Positions 25,976 to 33,062 of a DNA stretch of 33,062 nt are shown in pieces. Numbering within the stretch: the stretch's first letter is position 1; each line of letters starts with the position of its first letter. Both the position numbers and the translations under genes were made by a program. Source of the stretch: Oscillospiraceae bacterium. GTDB taxonomy: Bacteria; Bacillota; Clostridia; Oscillospirales; Ruminococcaceae. The DNA lies in assembly GCA_009777155.1 (NCBI GenBank), contig WRMK01000006.1, positions 1-33,062 of the forward strand. The letters run 5' to 3'. The notes under the pieces are model-generated. The model saw nothing but the letters and a program-made list of their open reading frames with translations, was not told the DNA's origin and searched no databases.

Positions 25976-27744
25976 GCATCAGTGCGGTGAGAAGTAATAT
26001 TAGAAATATTCAAAGTTTGCTTAGTAAAGAAGAATCGATTAACCGCGAATTGAGGCGGGATTTGTCGCTGATTGATAACGGTGTCGTCGCGGCAAATAAC
26101 ACTTTGGAAAATTTCAACTCGCATATTCGCGACACACTTGACAATTCTAACGACAAAATTCGCTCGTCCGGCACGACAATCCTCGATGCCTACGCGCTTC
26201 AAGGCGAAATTGAGCGACTTTATACCCGCTTCAAACATGTCGAGTTGGCGAATAAAAAAATCCGTGAAGCTAATAATAAAAAATATTACGAGTTTTCAAA
26301 TTACCGCACTGTCCGCAAAATTGTGCAGGGAATTATGGACAATCTCGATGTAAATATGGTTAGTGATAAAACTATTTTGAAGTCGGTCGAAATTCAACAT
26401 CTTCAAACCCCCGATTACTGGCTAACCTGCGCCCTGATTAGCGTTATGGCGTGGAAAAACGACGACAAAGAGCTCGCAGACCGTGCAATGTCGCGCGCAA
26501 TTTTCTTAGACAAAAAGCGCAGCTCAATCTTTTACATGCTATTTAATTTACGCATGCAACGTGAACATTCGGCGTTAAATTGGTTCGGTTTGTACCAAGA
26601 ATGTGAGCAAACGGGGAGCGACCAACGCACATTTTTGATGTTGTTTTCATTAGTGAGCAAAACATTAAATAAATTGGAAACAGTAGACGATAATTCGCGC
26701 AATAAAATTAATGAATATATTAACAATATAATCCTTGAAAGTATGCGGGCCGAGGGGTATAACGAGGCTGATATTGTCGCAAAAATTCAACAAAATTATT
26801 CACGCCTGCAATCGCAATCTCAATCGTACGAGCAGTTCGATTACGCACTTTTGAGTAAACACTGCAAAGTATACGACGATTTGTCAAGTAACATGGCTAC
26901 GGTGAAAAATAATATTAACATTTTAGACTTCATTTTGAAGGTCGTCAATGTGCCTGTTGAGCAGAAAAACGAATTCATCAAAAACTATATTGACGAGCTG
27001 ATTTCCGCGCCTAATCAAGCCGAAGAAAATGTCTATAGTGACATAGTTTTTAACGAGTTAGTAATTAAATTATCGGGCGATATTGAAGCCGCAAAATCAA
27101 CTTTTCAATCCGAGCAAAAACGTGCGAAAAACCAAATAAATCTAATCTCGGAAATGATAAATTGGATTTTCGAGCGCGAAAATCAAGAAATCAAAGGCCA
27201 AATGCGTCTAAATATGTTCACCTTGACAAAAGAATTACAATGCAAAGCCGTAAATAATTACACAGAGGCCTACCGTAGCAGAAAAACAACCTCGCTCCCT
27301 ATCACAATCAACGATTATTCCACAATCGTTAACTTTGAAAACGAGAGTGAAGAATGTAAGAAACTTGACAATTTTTACACCGAAAAAATGAAATCTGAGT
27401 TGAAAACTATAAAGAATTTCAAAGCCTATTTAAGTTTTATTTTTGCTGTATTAGCAATTGGCGGCGCGATTTTTGCCGGACTTTATTGGGACTCGGCAGA
27501 ATATTTACAATATCTACAATATCTACTTTTTGTAGTGGCGGGAATCTGCGCTATCAGCGGGTTTTCCGTCCTAATGTCTAATAAATCAAAGCGCAAACAA
27601 GTAGCTTTTAATTGCAAAAATGACACAAAAATCGCCACAGAAACTTTACAAAAATTATTTACCGAGTTTAACCAATACCAAACGCAATTTGACGAATTTG
27701 ACGCATACAATGACAAAATTCTAAACGAGTTGAACAAAATTTGA
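25972..27744 (+). CDS. Coiled-coil/two-TM protein, paralog C
   Basis: ATGA overlap with the ATPase stop; YWLTCALISVMAWKNDDKELADRAMSRAIFLDKKRSSIFYMLFNLRMQREHSALNWFGLYQE; C-terminal TM hairpin. Confidence 0.8.
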   Translation: MSISAVRSNIRNIQSLLSKEESINRELRRDLSLIDNGVVAANNTLENFNSHIRDTLDNSNDKIRSSGTTILDAYALQGEIERLYTRFKHVELANKKIREANNKKYYEFSNYRTVRKIVQGIMDNLDVNMVSDKTILKSVEIQHLQTPDYWLTCALISVMAWKNDDKELADRAMSRAIFLDKKRSSIFYMLFNLRMQREHSALNWFGLYQECEQTGSDQRTFLMLFSLVSKTLNKLETVDDNSRNKINEYINNIILESMRAEGYNEADIVAKIQQNYSRLQSQSQSYEQFDYALLSKHCKVYDDLSSNMATVKNNINILDFILKVVNVPVEQKNEFIKNYIDELISAPNQAEENVYSDIVFNELVIKLSGDIEAAKSTFQSEQKRAKNQINLISEMINWIFERENQEIKGQMRLNMFTLTKELQCKAVNNYTEAYRSRKTTSLPITINDYSTIVNFENESEECKKLDNFYTEKMKSELKTIKNFKAYLSFIFAVLAIGGAIFAGLYWDSAEYLQYLQYLLFVVAGICAISGFSVLMSNKSKRKQVAFNCKNDTKIATETLQKLFTEFNQYQTQFDEFDAYNDKILNELNKI

Positions 27745-27769
27745 ATTTCTAATGAAAGTGAGTTATTAA

Positions 27770-29218
27770 ATGGTATTTGCTGACCTTTTATTTATATTTA
27801 TTTTCCTCCCCGTCTGCCTATTTTGCTATTTTTTCACGAAAAATCTAACAATTAGAAACATCGTACTTATAGTTTTCTCGCTAATTTTCTACGCGTGGGG
27901 CGAGCCCGTTTGGGTGATTTTGTTAGTTTTAAGTTCCGCAGTTGACTATTTTGCCGGGCGAATTATCGGTACACTAAAAAATGTACCCGCGAAAAACGCC
28001 AAAGATAAATCGAAATTTAATGCAAGAGCAAAGGGAGTTCTAACTGCGGCAATCGCAATAAACATCGGCATTTTGGTGCTGTTCAAGTACAGCGGATTTA
28101 TAACAGAAACTATAAATTTTCTCACGGGTTTGGCCCTGCCCGTGCCCGAATTTAGACTGCCAATTGGAATTTCTTTTTACACTTTCCAAACCATGTCGTA
28201 TTCAATCGGCGTCTACTCCGGCAAGGTTAATGTGCAAAAGTCGTTTTACCGTTTTTTGATGTATGTAACTTTGTTTCCACAGCTCATCGCGGGGCCGATT
28301 GTGCGCTACGAAGACGTCGAAGCGGAAATCAATTATCGCGTGTCAACTTTGGACGATATTAGCACCGGAATCCATCGTTTTGTGGTCGGTTTAGCTAAGA
28401 AAGTCATCTTCGCAAACGCAGCCGGGAAGCTTGCCGAGCAGTATTTAGACGGAAACTTGACAGTGCTATCGGTGAGCGGCGCATGGTTCGGAATTTTCAT
28501 GTTCGCAATCCAAATTTTCTTTGATTTTTCGGGGTATTCTGACATGGCAATCGGCATGGGTCGCATTTTCGGATTCAAGTTTAAGGAAAACTTCAATTAC
28601 CCTTATATTTCGCGCTCAATTACCGAGTTTTGGAGGCGCTGGCACATATCACTTTCCTCGTTTTTCCGCGACTATGTCTACATACCTCTCGGAGGTAATC
28701 GCAAACACCAATACTTGAATTTATTAGTGGTTTGGTTTTTGACGGGTCTATGGCACGGAGCCTCTTGGAACTTCGTTTTATGGGGTTTATACTTCTTCAT
28801 TTTCATCTGTATTGAGCGTTTATTTTTGCATAAATTATTTGAAAAACTCCCGAAATGTCTAAATTTTATCGGCAATATTTACTCTTTGTTAGTGATACTT
28901 GTCGGGTGGCAACTTTTCTACTTTGAAGACTTTTCTAAGTTGACAACTCACCTGAAAATTATGTTTTTCATCGGCGATGCGCCCGTTGCCGACGCCGCAC
29001 TCGGAGTCGTATTTTACAACAACCTATTTTGGATAATCGCGGCAGTAATTTGCTGCACTCCCGTTACTGTTTTGTTTGACAAATTTATACAAAAACACCC
29101 GAAACTTGAAACCCCTGCAATGCCAGTAAAGACCCTGCTTTACGTGTCAATTTTCTTAGTCAGTATAGTGCTTTTGGTCGGGCAAAGTTACAACCCATTT
29201 TTATACTGGCGGTTCTAA
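27770..29218 (+). CDS. MBOAT family O-acyltransferase (AlgI/DltB-like)
   Basis: FRLPIGISFYTFQTMSYSIGVYSGKV, GPIVRYEDVE, FFDFSGYSDMAIGMGRIFGF, SITEFWRRWHISLSSFFRDYVYIPLGGN, WFLTGLWHGASWNFVLWGLYF. Confidence 0.95.
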   Translation: MVFADLLFIFIFLPVCLFCYFFTKNLTIRNIVLIVFSLIFYAWGEPVWVILLVLSSAVDYFAGRIIGTLKNVPAKNAKDKSKFNARAKGVLTAAIAINIGILVLFKYSGFITETINFLTGLALPVPEFRLPIGISFYTFQTMSYSIGVYSGKVNVQKSFYRFLMYVTLFPQLIAGPIVRYEDVEAEINYRVSTLDDISTGIHRFVVGLAKKVIFANAAGKLAEQYLDGNLTVLSVSGAWFGIFMFAIQIFFDFSGYSDMAIGMGRIFGFKFKENFNYPYISRSITEFWRRWHISLSSFFRDYVYIPLGGNRKHQYLNLLVVWFLTGLWHGASWNFVLWGLYFFIFICIERLFLHKLFEKLPKCLNFIGNIYSLLVILVGWQLFYFEDFSKLTTHLKIMFFIGDAPVADAALGVVFYNNLFWIIAAVICCTPVTVLFDKFIQKHPKLETPAMPVKTLLYVSIFLVSIVLLVGQSYNPFLYWRF

Positions 29219-29247
29219 AAATATAAACGCATTTTTGCGGAAAGGTC

Positions 29248-30735
29248 ATGGTGAATTTTATGATTTCGTACGAAACGAGAAATAGAAAAAAAGATTCAAG
29301 TAAACATGTGATGTCAATTATAACAATTGTCATTTTTGTCGCTATTTTGGCACTCGGATTTTTGCTGATACTTGTAATGCCAAAACCAACTGTATCGACT
29401 TATGAACGCCGTGAACTCGCGGCTTTTCCGCAATTTGACACTGCCACTTTGTTCAACGGCGAGTATGCAAAAGCGATTAATTTATACATCGCCGACACTT
29501 TCCCGTTTCGCGACACTTTAGTCACAGTCGGCGTGCGTTTTAATGAGCTGAAAGGCGTCCGTTTCGACGATGTCAAGTTTTACAGCGGCATCGAAAATAT
29601 CACCCTCGCTAACCAAGACGACCCGCCGAAAATTGACACTTCGCCCCTTCCGTCACCCGGAAACTTGACAAATTCCGACGACAATTCCACGTCTCAAGAA
29701 AACCCACAAAACACCCCGAAAACTCCCTCAACTGATGATGAATTAACCGCGCCCGAAACACCCGCAAACCCCGATACAGACCGTGTTCCCGCTCCCGAAA
29801 GCCCTACGCGCACCGAGCCTTTGACTGTTGACGAAGCCGAAATTTTCGGCGAACAAGTTGGCGATGTTTTCGTGGTCGGCGACACCGGACTTGACATTTT
29901 CGGTGGTGTGCCGTCGAACGGCGAGAGATACGCCGCCGCGCTGAATTATTACCGCGAAATGTTGCCCGAAAAAGTTAACGTTTATAACATTCTCGTGCCG
30001 ACACACTCCGAATTTGCACTGCCGCAAAAATACCGAAACATGGCAAGGTCGCAAGAAAACGCAATCACGCACATATTTTCTAATCTTTCGGACGGCATAA
30101 AAAATGTTAACGTTTATGACAGTTTATACAACCATCAATACGAGTATATTTACTTCCGCACCGACCACCACTGGACCGCTCTGGGAGCGTATTACGCCTA
30201 CCTCGACTTTGCCGCCGCCGCCGACATAAAACCCATTTTGAAAGAGGATTTGGAGTATGGGAAAGTTGACACTTTTTTGGGCTCGTATTACGCTTGGACA
30301 AAGGATATAAAAATGCAAAATAATCCCGATTATGTTGAGTACTTCAGACCGCATGACAACAGCGATTACAGCGTTTTGCACTACCTTGCGGACGGCACAA
30401 TTTATCCCGGTTCGTTGGTAGCGTCTAATTCGTGGGATATTTCGTCGGGTTATCTCATTTTCATAAACGGCGACCAACCCCACACACACATCACCACACC
30501 CAACAAAAACGGGCGTAAACTCATGGTTTTCAAGGAATCTTTCGGCAACGCATTTGTGCCGTTCGCGGCAATGCACTACGAGGAAATTCACGTTGCGGAC
30601 ATTAGATATTTTCCTTACAATGCAGTTAATTTTATCACCGAAAAAGGCATTGACGACGTGATATTTATTAATAATATTTTCGCCGCGTATACGCCCGTGA
30701 GAATTTCAAGTATAGAAAAATTGGCGGGGAGGTAG
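29248..30735 (+). CDS. DHHW/AlgX-like SGNH-type protein (partner of MBOAT)
   Basis: N-terminal TM; YIYFRTDHHWTALGAYYAYLDFA; Pro/Thr-rich internal linker. Confidence 0.85.
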   Translation: MVNFMISYETRNRKKDSSKHVMSIITIVIFVAILALGFLLILVMPKPTVSTYERRELAAFPQFDTATLFNGEYAKAINLYIADTFPFRDTLVTVGVRFNELKGVRFDDVKFYSGIENITLANQDDPPKIDTSPLPSPGNLTNSDDNSTSQENPQNTPKTPSTDDELTAPETPANPDTDRVPAPESPTRTEPLTVDEAEIFGEQVGDVFVVGDTGLDIFGGVPSNGERYAAALNYYREMLPEKVNVYNILVPTHSEFALPQKYRNMARSQENAITHIFSNLSDGIKNVNVYDSLYNHQYEYIYFRTDHHWTALGAYYAYLDFAAAADIKPILKEDLEYGKVDTFLGSYYAWTKDIKMQNNPDYVEYFRPHDNSDYSVLHYLADGTIYPGSLVASNSWDISSGYLIFINGDQPHTHITTPNKNGRKLMVFKESFGNAFVPFAAMHYEEIHVADIRYFPYNAVNFITEKGIDDVIFINNIFAAYTPVRISSIEKLAGR

Positions 30736-30757
30736 GGGTGTTTGAGTGGGGTGTGAT

Positions 30758-31804
30758 TTATGGATTGTAACGGGGGAGGTCATCTCTTATTATACCCAGT
30801 TTTATCAATCCTTCCCAAACATCGTCGTCGAATTTTGTCTCTTTACTTATATGAGCATTTTTAATGTCTTCGGGTTCTATGGTTGCCCCTCTAAGGTCTG
30901 CTCCGTTAAGGTGTGCCTCGTAAAGGTTTGTTTTCAAAAGGCTTGCCTCTCTAAGGTCTGCCCATCTAAGGTCTGCCCATCTAAGGTCTGCTCCTTTAAG
31001 GTCTGCTCCTTTAAGGTCTGCTCCTCCAAGGTCTGCTTCTCTAAGGTCTGCCCCTTTAAGGTCTGCTCCGATAAGTTTTACTTCGATAAGTTTTGCTCCG
31101 ATGAGTTTTGCTCTCCTAAGGTTTGCTCCGTTAAGGTTCGCACCGCCAAAGTATGCCTCATTTAGCTTTGCACGGCTAAAATCAACTTCATAAAATTCTA
31201 ACCCGCTAAAATTTCGACCGTTTAATTTTGTGTCGGCAAAGTTTAATACTTTTTTTCTTTTTTGCAATAGTTGTTTTATTTCCTCGTCTTTTAGTAGGTA
31301 TCTAAAGACTTTTAATGCTGTTATAACAGCCGCCTTGACTTGCGGTTCTTCGGAATCATTATGCTCGGATATGTACCCCACAATTATCTCGAGTATATCA
31401 TGGCAATCCTTCTCGGAGTCAATCGCCAAGCGTTTTAACTCGTACAGCCCGCCCTTTTGAACCGAGGCGTTTTTGTCCCCCAAATGCTCGATTGCTTTTG
31501 TTAATAATGCGGTGTGTTTTGTGTCGCGGTCAAGCTCCGATGAAACCTCGGTGAACAGTTGTTTACGATACTGAATCGCCGCCGCACCACCCACGGTTAT
31601 TACACCTAAAATGGCAACAGTTGTTCTCACCAAATCGTATAAATGCTCACTTGCGCGCCCTTCGCCTTCGACAAACGGCACATAACGGTCAAGACCGATG
31701 TATATCCCGACCCCGACGGTGATACCGAGAATGATAAAAAACGTCAAGAAAAATGCTAAGAATTTGCGGTTCGGTAATTTTGTTTTGACTTCAAATTTTT
31801 TCAT
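30758..31804 (-). CDS. Membrane-anchored pentapeptide-repeat protein
   Basis: Two N-terminal TMs, helical segment, then A(D/N)LxxA repeats (ADLKGADLREADLGGADLKGADLKGADLRWADLRWADL). Confidence 0.9.
   Translation of the reverse strand: MKKFEVKTKLPNRKFLAFFLTFFIILGITVGVGIYIGLDRYVPFVEGEGRASEHLYDLVRTTVAILGVITVGGAAAIQYRKQLFTEVSSELDRDTKHTALLTKAIEHLGDKNASVQKGGLYELKRLAIDSEKDCHDILEIIVGYISEHNDSEEPQVKAAVITALKVFRYLLKDEEIKQLLQKRKKVLNFADTKLNGRNFSGLEFYEVDFSRAKLNEAYFGGANLNGANLRRAKLIGAKLIEVKLIGADLKGADLREADLGGADLKGADLKGADLRWADLRWADLREASLLKTNLYEAHLNGADLRGATIEPEDIKNAHISKETKFDDDVWEGLIKLGIIRDDLPRYNP
30884..31145. repeat. 15-bp tandem repeats encoding the pentapeptide solenoid
   Basis: CCCATCTAAGGTCTG x2 identical, CTCCTTTAAGGTCTG x2 identical, plus diverged copies. 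Confidence 0.9.
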
Positions 31805-31885
31805 AGTAACCCCTCCCTTTTATTGACATTATACCAAAAAATTTTACAAGTTTCAATAGGTTTTGAGAAATTATTTCGCGCAATA

Positions 31886-31910
31886 AAAAGCGGGCATAAA
31901 GCCCGCTTTT
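31886..31910 (-). terminator. Intrinsic terminator after the coat protein gene
   Basis: AAAAGCGGGC-ATAAA-GCCCGCTTTT, 5 nt from the stop at 31915. Confidence 0.75.
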
Positions 31911-31914
31911 AATC

Positions 31915-32178
31915 CTACTGCGCGTACTTACTCCGCACCTGCTGAATCTGCTGCTGTTCGGCTTGCTGCATGGGGTACCAGCCGTTTTGCTGCATCGCGC
32001 CGAAAATCTTGTGAGACATTGCGATTGAGTCGTTCAAGTTGCACTTGAATTGGTTGTGCAACCCTTCCGTTGAGGACTCCTGAGTAGCGTAGTGATACAT
32101 GCCGGTTAAAGTTTTCGAGGTTAGCAAAACGTCCTCGATATATTCTTTATCGGTCATGGCTTTTGGTGTTGCGGCCAT
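31915..32178 (-). CDS. CotF-like spore coat protein
   Basis: MTDKEYIEDVLLTSKTLTGMYHYATQESSTEGLHNQFKCNLNDSIAMSHKIFGAMQQNGWYPMQQAEQQQIQQVRSKYAQ. Confidence 0.8.
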   Translation of the reverse strand: MAATPKAMTDKEYIEDVLLTSKTLTGMYHYATQESSTEGLHNQFKCNLNDSIAMSHKIFGAMQQNGWYPMQQAEQQQIQQVRSKYAQ

Positions 32179-32204
32179 TGATTTTCTCCTTTCATAATGC
32201 GGGT

Positions 32205-32378
32205 TTACAGTTGCCCCATCAAGTTGTTAAAGTGCGTCTGATGCTCCTGCGCCAAACCCGACAGCATGTTTTTCAACTGCGGATTTTGCACCTTATTGGA
32301 GTAATCCATGCACTTGGTTTGAAGCTGACGCTCCATGCCGAGCGAGTCTTCGAGGTAAAGTAATTCTTTCGGTGTCAT
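32205..32378 (-). CDS. 57-aa coat-associated small protein
   Basis: MTPKELLYLEDSLGMERQLQTKCMDYSNKVQNPQLKNMLSGLAQEHQTHFNNLMGQL; upstream AAAGGA; below ORF-track cutoff. Confidence 0.75.
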   Translation of the reverse strand: MTPKELLYLEDSLGMERQLQTKCMDYSNKVQNPQLKNMLSGLAQEHQTHFNNLMGQL

Positions 32379-32455
32379 CACGAACAGTCCTTTCTTTGGT
32401 AATGATACAAGTATTATTTACCAAAAGAAAATTTTTATGCAAAACAAAATTCGAT

Positions 32456-32484
32456 TTGCAATTGTTGGAAAATTGTGGTATAAT
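32456..32484 (+). promoter_or_regulatory. Sigma-A promoter reading toward smpB
   Basis: TTGCAA - 17 nt - TATAAT; predicted TSS about 32491. Confidence 0.7.
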
Positions 32485-32505
32485 TTTAATATGTAGGGAC
32501 GACCG

Positions 32506-32782
32506 CGGTGTGTCGGCAGGGGGCAGGGGGTCTATGTCCGCGCCGAGTGCGGTGTTGCCAGCCCGCCACACAGGCTGTTCAGGCCCCACTTTCTCGATTG
32601 CGAGTTTATAAGTTCACGACTTAATAGGTTTTATATACTTAAATAGTCTGCACTCGCATTAGGCATGTGCTACTTGTTAACGGTTCGGCTCGAGAAAGTT
32701 AAACTTTATCAATTGCAAAAAGCGGGCCTGCAACACCGCACTCGGCGCGGACATAGACCCCCTGCCCCCTGCCGACACACCG
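32506..32782. mobile_element. 277-bp MITE-like element with 53-bp perfect terminal inverted repeats
   Basis: CGGTGTGTCGGCAGGGGGCAGGGGGTCTATGTCCGCGCCGAGTGCGGTGTTGC (32506-32558) is the exact reverse complement of 32730-32782; flanks rejoin to GTAGGGACGACCG|CCCCCGGTCGTCC, identical to 8214-8239. Confidence 0.9.
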
Positions 32783-32823
32783 CCCCCGGTCGTCCATTAT
32801 TACAAGCATAAGGAGTACAAAAA

Positions 32824-33062
32824 ATGTCGGAAAATAATCAAACCAAAAATCAAACAATCAAACAAATAGCCGACAACCGCGCCGCCCGCCACGAGTATTT
32901 CATTCTCGAGCGGCACGAGGCGGGGATTGAGCTGTTCGGGACGGAAGTCAAGTCGATTCGGGCGGGCAACGTCAACCTCAAAGAGGCTTGGATTGAGATA
33001 AAAGACGGCGAAGCGTTCGTCGTCTCAATTCACGTTTCGCCGTACGAAAAAGGCAATATTTT
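32824..33062 (+). CDS. smpB: SsrA-binding protein SmpB, truncated by window end
   Basis: [72 protein letters not shown] SD. Confidence 0.95.
   Translation, partial: [79 protein letters not shown]

Noticed and set aside
25525-26238. 237-aa minus-strand ORF across the ATPase/paralog C junction
   Set aside because: Overlaps two well-supported plus-strand genes; no start context or family.
16292-30735. Assignment of the cluster to a named phage-defence system
   Set aside because: No nuclease, methyltransferase, reverse transcriptase, TIR or other classical effector was recognised; defence remains only one hypothesis.
30746-31165. 139-aa plus-strand ORF with SKVCPSKVCPSKVC repeats, looking like a Cys-rich repeat protein
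   Set aside because: It is the antisense reading of the 15-bp pentapeptide repeats of the minus-strand gene; no independent support.
32506-32782. tmRNA (ssrA) next to smpB
   Set aside because: No tRNA-Ala-like ends, T-loop or tag-peptide reading frame recognised; the arms are a perfect inverted repeat and the unit interrupts another repeat.

Overview
This 33 kb window looks like the chromosome of a spore-forming Clostridia-like Firmicute, based on a SpoIVB-type S55 peptidase, a CotF-like coat protein and a YerC/TrpR-like regulator. Recognisable genes include a SAM methyltransferase, YerC-like regulator, HdeD/DUF308 protein, two ZIP metal transporters, spoIVB, uridine phosphorylase, a DUF1540 protein, a dCache-GGDEF(degenerate)-EAL protein, an orphan RelB/DinJ antitoxin, thrS, a YjfB-like small protein, an MBOAT plus DHHW/AlgX-like pair, a membrane pentapeptide-repeat protein, coat proteins and the 5' part of smpB. 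The main candidate novel system is a co-directional, tightly packed cluster (~16.29-27.74 kb, possibly to 30.74 kb) behind a consensus sigma-A promoter. It encodes an SPFH/zinc-ribbon protein, a TM protein, a zinc-ribbon repeat protein, three divergent paralogous coiled-coil/two-TM proteins, two small orphan proteins and a Ycf46-like AAA+ ATPase, followed by the MBOAT/DHHW genes. The second main find is a 277-bp element with 53-bp perfect inverted termini, inserted exactly in the loop of another palindromic repeat and placed inside the predicted 5' leader of smpB. The window also carries several families of palindromic intergenic repeats whose arms differ between copies but stay self-complementary, and an octamer (TGTCAAGT/ACTTGACA) found 19 times between 18.28 and 29.90 kb and not found elsewhere by eye. 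All homology calls come from reading motifs; no database search was run.
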